The notes under the pieces are model-generated. The model searched no databases. It worked only from the letters and a program-made list of their open reading frames with translations, and was not told the origin of the DNA. Source: JAXLWB01 sp046328715 (GTDB lineage Bacteria; Chloroflexota; Anaerolineae; Caldilineales; Caldilineaceae). From it: a DNA stretch of 40,654 bases. Positions 22,846-31,123 of the stretch are shown here, piece after piece. The DNA lies in NCBI GenBank assembly GCA_046328715.1, contig JAXLWB010000071.1:1-40654 (forward strand), read 5' to 3'. Both the position numbers and the translations under genes were made by a program. Within the stretch, counting starts at the first letter, position 1; every line of letters begins with the position of its first letter.

Positions 22846-24261
22846 ATGACGAGTAAAAAAGAGGGACTCCCTAGCACAAGCACCGTATCACGTCATGTAT
22901 CACGTCGCCAGTTTCTCAAGGCAACAGGACTAGCGGCAGGAGCATTGGCGCTTGCCGCCTGTGCCCCTGGCCAACCTGGCGCAGCAACCGGCGGAGCAGC
23001 CACTGCGCCAACCGAAATTGATGTCTGGTTTCCCTTCCCGTTGACACCAGAACCAGGGGAGAAGATCCACCCCTTCGCCCAAATGTTGAAGGATTTCAAC
23101 GAAAAGGGCAACACCGGCGTCACAGCCAATGTGCTCACCACCAATTGGAATATGGAAAAGCTGATTACAGCCATTGCAGGTGGTACGCCGCCGGATAGCT
23201 TTTATATGGACCGCTACATCGGCAACGAATGGGGCGCCCGCAAGCTGTTGACCTCGCTTGATCCCTACTTTGAAGCGTCAAGCAAGGTGAAAAAAGAGGA
23301 CATCTGGCCAGAACTGTTGAAGGATGTTACCTGGAAGGGTACGACCTACGGTGCGCCGATGTACACGGATGTGCGTGCCTTCTACTGGAACAAAGACATC
23401 TTTAGCGATGCTGGGCTTGATCCTGAAAAGCAACCAGCGACGTGGGCCGAGTTAGAAGATTATACGAAGAAAATTCTTAAGACCGATGCCAATGGGGATA
23501 TTGAGCGTCTGGGCTATACGCCTTCGATTGGCAACCCGCCCGTCTTCCTGGTTTGGTACATTCATCTGTGGCAGTTGGGCGGCGAGTTTATGAACGCCGA
23601 AGGCACCAAAGTCACCTTTAACAATGAGGCTGGGGTTAAGGCAATGGATTTCTTGCTGCAATGTTTTGAGTGGCAGGGCGGCATTGAAAAGGTGGAGAAG
23701 TTTGCCAGTGCCCTCACCCCCGGCCCAGGGCAAGATGTCTTCATGATCGGCAAGATGGGCATGCAGATCAACGGCGACTGGGTCCCACCCAATTTTGACA
23801 CCTATGCTCCCGACCTCAAATGGGGCATCGGCTACATCCCGATTCCTGAAGGGGGCCAACGGGCCAACTACCACGGCGGACACGCCTGGATCATCCCCAA
23901 GGGAGCCAAACAGCCGGATGCCAGTTGGAAGTTAGTCGAATATGCACTCAGCGAAGATACACAGCTCAATGTTTCATTGAATGCCAACGTGATCCCCGCG
24001 CGCGAAAAACTGGCTGAAAGCGATCCCTACTTCAATGGTGAACCAAAGAAGCACGCTGACTTGCGTAAGCTCTTTGTCGAAGAGTTCAAACATGCCAAGT
24101 GGGTGCCCACCATCCCTGGTGTCGGCGAGATTATTGGTATTAACCTGCAATTTGTCGATGAGTGTCTGCGCAAGGTAAAAACGCCCGAACAAGCCGTCCA
24201 GGCCTTTGCCGATGGTGTGCAAAAAATCATGGATGATTGGCAGGCAAAGTTGGCAGGCTGA
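22846..24261 (+). CDS. ABC transporter extracellular sugar-binding lipoprotein (family 1)
   Basis: 471 residues; AAAGGAG at 22832-22838 and ATG 22846. An ATGAAATGA mini-frame at 22841-22849 overlaps the start codon. The signal combines a twin-arginine-like motif (SRRQFLKATG) with the lipobox LAAC, followed by a Gly/Ala/Thr linker. The mature part has the family 1 layout: IDVWFPFPLTPEPGEKIHPF, then AGGTPPDSFYMDRYIG, AFYWNKDIFSDAGLDPEK and the C-lobe motifs VFMIGKMGMQINGDW and GGHAWIIPKGAK. It would be anchored outside the membrane and deliver oligosaccharide to the two permeases just upstream. The position next to the GH38 genes points to mannosides, but that is inference. Confidence 0.92.
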   Translation: MTSKKEGLPSTSTVSRHVSRRQFLKATGLAAGALALAACAPGQPGAATGGAATAPTEIDVWFPFPLTPEPGEKIHPFAQMLKDFNEKGNTGVTANVLTTNWNMEKLITAIAGGTPPDSFYMDRYIGNEWGARKLLTSLDPYFEASSKVKKEDIWPELLKDVTWKGTTYGAPMYTDVRAFYWNKDIFSDAGLDPEKQPATWAELEDYTKKILKTDANGDIERLGYTPSIGNPPVFLVWYIHLWQLGGEFMNAEGTKVTFNNEAGVKAMDFLLQCFEWQGGIEKVEKFASALTPGPGQDVFMIGKMGMQINGDWVPPNFDTYAPDLKWGIGYIPIPEGGQRANYHGGHAWIIPKGAKQPDASWKLVEYALSEDTQLNVSLNANVIPAREKLAESDPYFNGEPKKHADLRKLFVEEFKHAKWVPTIPGVGEIIGINLQFVDECLRKVKTPEQAVQAFADGVQKIMDDWQAKLAG

Positions 24262-24280
24262 GTAGGAGAGAGAGGAAGTG

Positions 24281-24361
24281 CGGGAAAGGGAGATGGGGAG
24301 ATAAGGAGGTAGGGAGCATGAACCTCCTCACTGCCTAATCTCCCTACAACCCCATTTCCCG
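24281..24361. repeat. Purine-rich imperfect hairpin before the first GH38 gene
   Basis: CGGGAAA at 24281-24287 pairs with TTTCCCG at 24355-24361. Between them a GGGAGATGGGGAGATAAGG strand faces GCCTAATCTCCC. It resembles the GATTAGGAGATT hairpin at 15283-15331, which also sits directly before a start codon, and may belong to the same intergenic repeat type. Confidence 0.5.
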
Positions 24362-24370
24362 TTCATTTTG

Positions 24371-24376
24371 CAGGAG
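24371..24376 (+). promoter_or_regulatory. Ribosome binding site for a TTG start
   Basis: CAGGAG ends 8 bases before the TTG at 24385. There is no in-frame ATG nearby that keeps the conserved N-terminus, so this site fixes the start of the first GH38 gene. Confidence 0.7.
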
Positions 24377-24384
24377 TCCACATC

Positions 24385-27048
24385 TTGTCCATCACCGAAA
24401 TCCGCCAAAAACTGGCGGGTCACACCCTTTGGCTCTGGCACTACCTTCACGCTGATTGGCAGTGGGAACAATCTCGGGCCTGGCACGAAGATCGCTACGT
24501 TCTGGCTGTGAGCGAAGCCCTAGATATCATGCGCCAACATACTGAGGTCAAATATTATTTTGACACAGCCAGCGAATTTTTCGAACCGATCGCCCGCAAG
24601 CTGGCACCGCGTATGGAGGAGATTCGCCAGTATGTTGGTGAGGGGCGGATTCGCATTGTCAGCGGCCAAGTCGCCAACTGTCGCCCCACGCAAACTGCCG
24701 ACGAGACCTATCTTCGCAATCTACAGATCGGGCGTGCTTACTTTGAACAGACCTTGCCACCGACCGATCTCTCACTCTTTCACAGTGTCGATATTGCGAT
24801 TGGTGGCACGCAGATGCCGCAGATCCTCAAGCTGGCAGGGTTCAGCTATTACAAAGCCTGGCGCCCGCATGGCCCGATGAATGTGCTGGGTATTCCCCAT
24901 CAATTTATTTGGGAAGGGCTAGATGGCTCCCAGATTATCGTGATGCGTGGTGCCTACGGCGGCCTCTGGCAGAAAGCCCATGTCCCCGACAACTATACCG
25001 ACGATTGGGATGCAGCAGTCGAACGCATCTACAAGGATCTTTTACATGATCAGATCATCCACAACCGCTCGGCAAGCAAGCAACTGTGGATGATCCAGGG
25101 TTGCGATGACGCCCGTCTCTTTCGCACCTGGGAAGGCGACCAGCCGATGGACCTGCTAGGTTTCGTACAGATGTGGCGGCAGCGCGAATCTACGACGATC
25201 CAGTGGGGCACGCCGTTGGAGTATGCCCAGGCAGTGGCCGAACATCGCAGCGAATTACCCGTTTGGAAGGGCGTACTCGATGGCTGCGACGTCGGCTACA
25301 ACCCGGCCACGAATGGCGCACAGGGGCTTTGGGTGTGGCGGCAGATGAATGACCGGCGCTTGTTGCGTGCCGAATGGTGGGCAGCAGCGGCAGCCCCAAG
25401 TGGTTTTGCGGTCCCCAGTGAGACCTGGCAGCGGCTCTGGCGACAACACCTCACCTACCAGGCCCATGCGCAAGAGGCTGCCTTTGCTGATGATTTTTAT
25501 CAGCTCGTCGATTTAGCGCAAGAGGTACGGATCCAGGCTGAACGCATTGAACGCCAGGCGTTGATTGCGCTGGCGCAGGCAGCGGGTGGCGGCGATCGCA
25601 CTACCCAATTTATCTTCAATCCCCATCCCTGGCCTATAGAAGCCAACGTCGAACTCTATCATCCCTGTGCCGCAGCGGGTGTGGAGTCACTGGCTGTGGT
25701 CGATGGCGAGAATCAGCCCATCCCCCACCAACTTCTTCACGATTTTCGCCATCCACGTTTTGCTGGTAGCGTCAACGAGCAAAGGCTGCTCGTACACCTG
25801 AAGTTGCCCGCTTTTGGATATCGCCGTCTTACGATCCAAGAAAAAGCAGTCGCAGACATCCCGGAAGGTGCAAAGAGCCAAGCGGTAGATTCAAGCCCCG
25901 ACCAGCTAGAAACGAGTGATCTGAAATTGGTTTTTCGCCAGCACCTGCTGCGCGAGGTACACGATAAGCATTCTGGTGCGGTGTATTTCAATCGCACTGG
26001 CAACGCCTGGCCACAGCTACAATTTCATGTACTCGATAATCAAGATTGGATACTCGGTGGCGCAGAATTACAACGGATCTCGTTTACACCAGAGAACAGC
26101 CACTGGTTACACAGCGGCCCACTCCGTTGGCAACACCGTAGCGTAGGAACCTTAGGCCCCTACCAGGCACAGATCGATACCATCGTCGCTGATCAAGGAC
26201 GATCCCTCGAATTTCACGTGCGTCTGGAAGGTCATTGGCAGAAACCTCCCTTGACGGGCTTTGTCACGCTGACAGGCGACATCGAGGCGGGCGGGCAGAT
26301 GACAGTCGATGTTCCCTTCGGCATCGAAGCCCGCGATCCCGACCACGAACCTTACATCAACCACGCTCCACCCACAGCAGATCTGGGTGAAGTACAGATG
26401 TTTGAGCGGCTCCGACCCGGCTTTTTCTGGGGCCGTTCCTGGGCAGATTGGTCAGGGAATGGCCGTGGCCTGACCTGGATCAGCGTGGATGGCAACTACT
26501 ATTGGTTGAAGGAGCCTGGTTTGTTCGGTCACCTGCTCTTGCGTGCCTGTGCTCGTCATCCTGGCACATGGGAGGAATTTTGCCCCGAGGTGATGACAGG
26601 CAGTGGCGTACACTCTTTTAGCTATGTACTCCACTTCCACGATGGCGACTGGCACCAAGTTGATCCCCAACGGCGCTCAGATGAAGCACGTCATCCACCC
26701 GTTGTGATCCGGCCCAATCATCCTACCCCAGCGACTTTACCCAGCAACGAACATAGTTTTCTCACCCTGGATGGACCAGCACGACTCTCCGCCTATTATC
26801 CACAAGGCGACGCTGCGATCGCGCGCGTCGTCGAGAGCGAGGGTACGGGTGGAGTCTTATCGTTGACATTCGATTGGACACCCATCGCTGCCGATGCCAT
26901 CGATCTGACGGGTCGTGTGCTCGATATTCCGTTGAGCATTGTCGGAAATGCCATTCAGATAATACTCAAACCTTGGCAACTTGTCACCTTAAAGATACAG
27001 CGTGGAACCAGCAACTTCAAGGAATCGACCGAACAAATTGGCATGTAA
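24385..27048 (+). CDS. Alpha-mannosidase-like glycoside hydrolase, family 38 (copy 1)
   Basis: 887 residues from TTG 24385. The GH38 zinc site can be traced: HxD in WLWHYLHADWQWEQSR (His22, Asp24), the nucleophile Asp136 in FHSVDIAIGGTQMPQIL, and His361 in LTYQAHAQEAAF, which takes the place of the usual QFHD motif. The N-terminal catalytic domain spans about 12-275 and the helical middle domain about 280-390. The C-terminal beta domains start near QFIFNPHPWPIEANVELYHP (~411) and run to the end. The length is typical of bacterial GH38. No signal peptide is present, so it probably cleaves imported alpha-mannosides in the cytoplasm. The next gene is a close paralogue. Substrate linkage cannot be read from sequence. 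Confidence 0.88.
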   Translation: MSITEIRQKLAGHTLWLWHYLHADWQWEQSRAWHEDRYVLAVSEALDIMRQHTEVKYYFDTASEFFEPIARKLAPRMEEIRQYVGEGRIRIVSGQVANCRPTQTADETYLRNLQIGRAYFEQTLPPTDLSLFHSVDIAIGGTQMPQILKLAGFSYYKAWRPHGPMNVLGIPHQFIWEGLDGSQIIVMRGAYGGLWQKAHVPDNYTDDWDAAVERIYKDLLHDQIIHNRSASKQLWMIQGCDDARLFRTWEGDQPMDLLGFVQMWRQRESTTIQWGTPLEYAQAVAEHRSELPVWKGVLDGCDVGYNPATNGAQGLWVWRQMNDRRLLRAEWWAAAAAPSGFAVPSETWQRLWRQHLTYQAHAQEAAFADDFYQLVDLAQEVRIQAERIERQALIALAQAAGGGDRTTQFIFNPHPWPIEANVELYHPCAAAGVESLAVVDGENQPIPHQLLHDFRHPRFAGSVNEQRLLVHLKLPAFGYRRLTIQEKAVADIPEGAKSQAVDSSPDQLETSDLKLVFRQHLLREVHDKHSGAVYFNRTGNAWPQLQFHVLDNQDWILGGAELQRISFTPENSHWLHSGPLRWQHRSVGTLGPYQAQIDTIVADQGRSLEFHVRLEGHWQKPPLTGFVTLTGDIEAGGQMTVDVPFGIEARDPDHEPYINHAPPTADLGEVQMFERLRPGFFWGRSWADWSGNGRGLTWISVDGNYYWLKEPGLFGHLLLRACARHPGTWEEFCPEVMTGSGVHSFSYVLHFHDGDWHQVDPQRRSDEARHPPVVIRPNHPTPATLPSNEHSFLTLDGPARLSAYYPQGDAAIARVVESEGTGGVLSLTFDWTPIAADAIDLTGRVLDIPLSIVGNAIQIILKPWQLVTLKIQRGTSNFKESTEQIGM

Positions 27049-27147
27049 TGTACCGTAAAACAAGAATGGGAGGAAGGCATCGCTACCTACCAGCGCGACC
27101 ACCCTTCCACTTTGCAACTCTTCAAATCTTCAACTTTGCACCTTTTC

Positions 27148-27153
27148 AAGGAG
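27148..27153 (+). promoter_or_regulatory. Ribosome binding site for a TTG start
   Basis: AAGGAG ends 8 bases before TTG 27162. The frame is open far upstream (to 26874, inside copy 1), but those codons overlap the previous gene and low-complexity CTTTGCAAC/CTTCAA repeats, so this site decides the start. Confidence 0.7.
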
Positions 27154-27161
27154 AACTCACC

Positions 27162-29780
27162 TTGACCACCTCTGCAACTGAAGCTCGTCAGAAATTGGCA
27201 GGCAATACGATCTGGCTTTGGCATTACCTCCATGCCGATTGGCAATGGGAACAGTCCCGTGCCTGGCATGAGGATCGTTATGTCTTCTCGGTTGGCGAAG
27301 CGCTCGACATCATGCGCCAAAACCCAGAAATCAAATATTATTTCGACAGCGCCAGCGAGTTCTTTGAACCGATCGAGCGCAAGCTGGCACCCCGGCTCGA
27401 TGAGATACGCCAACATGTGCGCGATGGGCGCATTCACATCGCCAGCGCTCAGGTTGCCAACTGCCGCCCCACCCAAGTGGCAGACGAAACCTATCTGCGC
27501 AATTTGCAGATCGGACGAGCCTATTTTGAAAAGCTCTTGCCGCCCACCGACCTCTCGCTCTTTCATAGCGTCGACATTGCGATTGGCGGAACGCAGATGC
27601 CGCAGATTTTGCAATTGGCAGGCTTCAAATTCTACAAAGCCTGGCGGCCACATGGTCCCATGAATGCGCACAAGGTTCCGCACCAGTTCTTTTGGGAAGG
27701 ATTGGATGGCTCCAAAATCATGGTGCTGCGTGGTCCCTATGGCGGACTCTATTACAAGTCGCATGTGCCGGACAACTACGCCGAAGATTGGGACGGTGCG
27801 GTCGGACAGATGTTTGACCACATGTTTCGTGACCAATTGTTGCTCAATCGTTCGCCGAGCCAACAACTTTGGATGATCCAGGGCAATGACGATGCGCGTC
27901 TGTTCCGCATTTGGAATGGCGATGCGCCGATCGACCTGCCCGGCTTTATTGAGACCTGGCGACAACGCGAAGCGACGCCGATTCGCTGGTGTACACCGCT
28001 TGACTATGCCTATGCGGTGGCCGAACATGGCGATCAACTCGCCACCTGGAAAGGCGTACTCGATGGCTGTGATGTCGGCTATAACATGGCGCCCAACGGT
28101 GCCTATGGTCTCTGGACCTGGCGGCAGATGAATGATCGCCGCCTGATCCGTGCCGAATGGTGGACGGCTGCGGCAGCAGACACAGGGTATAACGTTCCGA
28201 TGGAGAACTGGCAGCGCTTGTGGAGACAACATCTTACCTATCAAGCTCATGCCCAGGAAGACAGTTTTGCCGAAGACTACGATTACTTGGTGGATTTGGG
28301 GCAACAGGTACGGATTGAAAGCGAAAAACTACAACACGATGCGCTGGTCGCCATTGCGCAAGCGGCGGGTGGCGGTGATCTCTGCACTCAATTCGTCTTT
28401 AACCCCCATCCCTGGCCGGTTGAAGCCGATGTACCAATTTATCACGCCTGTGCCGCGGCAGGGGTTGAGTCGTTGGCTGTGGTTGATGGCGAAGGTAACC
28501 CGCTGCCGAGTCAACTGCTGCGTGAGCTTCGCCATCCGCGCTACGCCGGCACAGTCAACGATCAGCGCTTGCTGACGCGTATTAGGCTGCCAGCAATGGG
28601 CTATCGACGGATTCAGATTGTCGAGCAACAAGAAAGTGCGCCAACATCGCTTGCTGCGCCAGAGGGAAATGTTCTCGAAACCAGTGCGCTCAAGTTGGTC
28701 TTTCGCGACCATCTGCTGCGCGAAGTGCACGACAAAGCGTCGGGTGCGATTTATTTTGCACGCGATGGCGCAGGCTGGCCCCGGCTCTTCTACCACGTAC
28801 TCGACAATGCCAATTGGTTACAGGGTGGACCAGAATTACGCCGTGAAGCATTTGTACCCCGCAAAAGCCAATGGCTGCACAGCGGTCCGCTGCGTTGGGT
28901 TCATCGCAGCGAAGGGCAACTGGGACCTTATCAGGCGCAATTAGACATCATCGTTGCCGATCAGGGACGCGAGATTCAAGTGCAAGTCAAGTTGGAAGGT
29001 CACTGGAGCGAACCGCCAGCCTCAGGCTACGCCACGATTAGCGGCGATATTGAGGCAGGCGGTCAAATCACCGTTGATGTTCCCTTTGGCGTGGAAGGCC
29101 GAGACCCGGATCATGAGCCTTATGTCAACAATCCACCACAGGGCGAAGATCTCGGCGAGTTAGGCATGTTTGAACGACTGCGCCCTGGCATCTTTTGGGG
29201 ACGCTCCTGGGCCGATTGGTCAGGCAACGAGCGTGGACTGACCTTGATCAGCGCCGACGGTGCTTATTTCTGGCTCAAAGAACCAGGCTTGTTAGGTCAT
29301 GTGCTGCTGCGCGCCTGTGTGCGTACGCCAGGCACCTGGGAAGAATTCTGTCCAGAAGTGATGACAGGCTCTGGTGTTCACCGCTTCCAGTACGCCTTTC
29401 GTTTTCACGACGGCGAGTGGCGCGCCGCTGATCCACAACATCGTGCCGCCGAATTGCGCCATCCTGTGGTTGTGGCGCGCCCCAACCATGTCACTGAGGC
29501 CAGTTTGCCCGCCAATGAGCACAGCTTTCTGGCACTCGAAGGTCCAGCCATGCTCTCAGCCTACTATCGTCAAGGCGGGTCTACGGTACTACGCATGGTT
29601 GAAAATGAGGGACAAGGCGGTATTGTGAGCGTAAAACTTGATTGGACGCCCGTATCGGTGGAGGCCATTGATCTGACCGGAAAAACAATCACTGTACCCA
29701 TCCAACAACAGGGTCAGACACTCAATGTCACAATCAAGCCCTGGCAGATTATCACGTTACAAATGGAACGAACAGCGTAG
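27162..29780 (+). CDS. Alpha-mannosidase-like glycoside hydrolase, family 38 (copy 2)
   Basis: 872 residues from TTG 27162. It aligns with copy 1 from end to end, including EARQKLAGNTIWLWHYLHAD, and the zinc and catalytic residues are conserved: His24, Asp26, Asp138 and His363. Differences cluster in substrate-facing loops after the nucleophile (NAHKVPHQFFWEGLDGSKIM against NVLGIPHQFIWEGLDGSQII), in the late linker (ESAPTSLAAPEGN) and at the C-terminus. The two copies therefore look like an old tandem duplication with possible specialisation. No signal peptide. It lies 9 bases upstream of the dehydratase gene, which supports co-expression of glycan cleavage with sugar-acid dehydration. Confidence 0.88.
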   Translation: MTTSATEARQKLAGNTIWLWHYLHADWQWEQSRAWHEDRYVFSVGEALDIMRQNPEIKYYFDSASEFFEPIERKLAPRLDEIRQHVRDGRIHIASAQVANCRPTQVADETYLRNLQIGRAYFEKLLPPTDLSLFHSVDIAIGGTQMPQILQLAGFKFYKAWRPHGPMNAHKVPHQFFWEGLDGSKIMVLRGPYGGLYYKSHVPDNYAEDWDGAVGQMFDHMFRDQLLLNRSPSQQLWMIQGNDDARLFRIWNGDAPIDLPGFIETWRQREATPIRWCTPLDYAYAVAEHGDQLATWKGVLDGCDVGYNMAPNGAYGLWTWRQMNDRRLIRAEWWTAAAADTGYNVPMENWQRLWRQHLTYQAHAQEDSFAEDYDYLVDLGQQVRIESEKLQHDALVAIAQAAGGGDLCTQFVFNPHPWPVEADVPIYHACAAAGVESLAVVDGEGNPLPSQLLRELRHPRYAGTVNDQRLLTRIRLPAMGYRRIQIVEQQESAPTSLAAPEGNVLETSALKLVFRDHLLREVHDKASGAIYFARDGAGWPRLFYHVLDNANWLQGGPELRREAFVPRKSQWLHSGPLRWVHRSEGQLGPYQAQLDIIVADQGREIQVQVKLEGHWSEPPASGYATISGDIEAGGQITVDVPFGVEGRDPDHEPYVNNPPQGEDLGELGMFERLRPGIFWGRSWADWSGNERGLTLISADGAYFWLKEPGLLGHVLLRACVRTPGTWEEFCPEVMTGSGVHRFQYAFRFHDGEWRAADPQHRAAELRHPVVVARPNHVTEASLPANEHSFLALEGPAMLSAYYRQGGSTVLRMVENEGQGGIVSVKLDWTPVSVEAIDLTGKTITVPIQQQGQTLNVTIKPWQIITLQMERTA

Positions 29781-29789
29781 GAACTGAAG

Positions 29790-30908
29790 ATGAAAATTAC
29801 CGACATTAAGACCTTCATGGTTGATTTTGGGGTAAGCAATTATGTCTTTGTCAAGATCTACACCGATGAAGGCATTGATGGGGTTGGCGAAGCAACACTG
29901 GAAGGCAAAGAGCTTTCTGTGATTGGAGCCATTCAAGAGTTAGCACGTAATCTGATTGACCAGGATCCGCTCACGATTGAGTTGCATTGGCGCAAGTGGC
30001 ACATGACCTCCTGCTGGAAAGGGGTAACTGACTTCACCGCAATTAGCGGGCTGGAACAGGCCTTATGGGACATTACGGGCAAAGTCTACAACACACCGAT
30101 CTATCGCTTGTGGGGCGGCCCTGTACGTGAAGCCATCCGCGCCTACACCTGGCCCGGTCCTTACACAACGCCAATCGAATGTGGCGAAGCATCTGCCTAT
30201 GCCGTAGAAAAATTAGGCTTCACCGGCCTAAAGTTCGACCCCTTCGGCGATGATTTCTTTTCGATCACCCCGGATGCCCTCGACTTTGCCGTCAAATGTA
30301 TGCAGGCGGTACGCTCAGCGATTGGCAACAAGGCGGACATTGCCGTCGATGGCCATTGGCGCTTTGGGCCGCAGGCTGCGATCAAAATCGCCCGTGCCCT
30401 GGAACCCTTTGATCTGCTCTTCTTCGAAGAGCCTGTTCCCTCCGACAACAACGAAATGCTGGCACGCGTGCGCGCCGAAGTCAAGGTGCCGCTGGCAACC
30501 GGCGAACGCTATTACACCCGTTGGGGCTTCTGGCCGCTGCTCACTGACCGGCTGGTGGATGTGATTCAGCCAGATGTTTGTCACGCAGGCGGCATCCTTG
30601 AATTGCGTAAAATTGCGGCGATGGCGGAACCGTGTGGTGTCACGGTCGCACCGCACAACCCGAATGGTCCAGTTTCATTGGCAGCCGTGGTCCAGTTTGC
30701 GGCCTGCACCCCCAACTTTCTGATTACCGAATCGGTTCACGTCCGCACCTTAGCCCATAATCTGGTGCGCGAACCATTACAAATTCAAGATGGCTTCATC
30801 CCCCTGCCGACCAAACCTGGGCTCGGTGTTGAGCTAGATGAAGCAGCACTCGCCCATTACCCAGGCACTCCCAAGGATCTCTGGTTCCCAAAGAAGGTAG
30901 TCTATTAA
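29790..30908 (+). CDS. Enolase-superfamily sugar-acid dehydratase (mandelate racemase/galactonate dehydratase-like)
   Basis: 372 residues. The N-terminal capping domain starts MKITDIKTFMVDFGVSNYVF. The barrel carries the superfamily residues: Lys148 in LKFDPFG, metal ligands Asp187 (VDGHWRFG), Glu213/214 (FFEEPVP) and Glu239 (TGERYYTRWGF), then Asp262 (QPDVCHAGGI) and His289 (APHNPNGP) as the general base pair. The region GERYYTRWGFWPLL to AGGILELRKIAAMAEPCGV closely follows galactonate dehydratase (DgoD) in my memory. Family members dehydrate aldonic acids to 2-keto-3-deoxy acids in the cytoplasm. D-galactonate, D-mannonate or a related hexonate are all possible. It follows the second GH38 gene after 9 bases. 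Confidence 0.85.
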   Translation: MKITDIKTFMVDFGVSNYVFVKIYTDEGIDGVGEATLEGKELSVIGAIQELARNLIDQDPLTIELHWRKWHMTSCWKGVTDFTAISGLEQALWDITGKVYNTPIYRLWGGPVREAIRAYTWPGPYTTPIECGEASAYAVEKLGFTGLKFDPFGDDFFSITPDALDFAVKCMQAVRSAIGNKADIAVDGHWRFGPQAAIKIARALEPFDLLFFEEPVPSDNNEMLARVRAEVKVPLATGERYYTRWGFWPLLTDRLVDVIQPDVCHAGGILELRKIAAMAEPCGVTVAPHNPNGPVSLAAVVQFAACTPNFLITESVHVRTLAHNLVREPLQIQDGFIPLPTKPGLGVELDEAALAHYPGTPKDLWFPKKVVY

Positions 30909-30960
30909 CCTGCATTTCTCGTTTGGTTCTTATAGCAAGGGAAATAAAAGTTGCAGAAGT

Positions 30961-31069
30961 GTAGGGGCATTCGCTTGCCGATGCCCTGCTTGCGCAACGA
31001 GTGGGCAACCGCAAGGGTGTGCCCCTACATATCGTAATCGTGCAATGTCTATTTGATTTGTCTATTAGT
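30961..31069. repeat. Dispersed palindromic intergenic repeat, copy 2
   Basis: The core 30961-31027 begins GTAGGGGCATTCGCTTGCCG and ends GTGTGCCCCTAC. The downstream part (TGCAATGTCTATTTGATTTG and then TCTATTAG) also matches copy 1 at 21766-21876. It fills most of the space between the dehydratase and the second binding-protein gene. Confidence 0.8.
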
Positions 31070-31123
31070 TTGTATAAGTCTGGATCCTTTGTTTTCAGCC
31101 GGTTACACCAATAGGAGGATTCT

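Noticed and set aside
27087..28304. Long minus-strand open frame (405 codons) across the second GH38 gene
   Set aside because: It lies opposite a well-conserved GH38 frame, its translation has no domain-like pattern, and no ribosome binding site precedes it; it is a codon-bias shadow.
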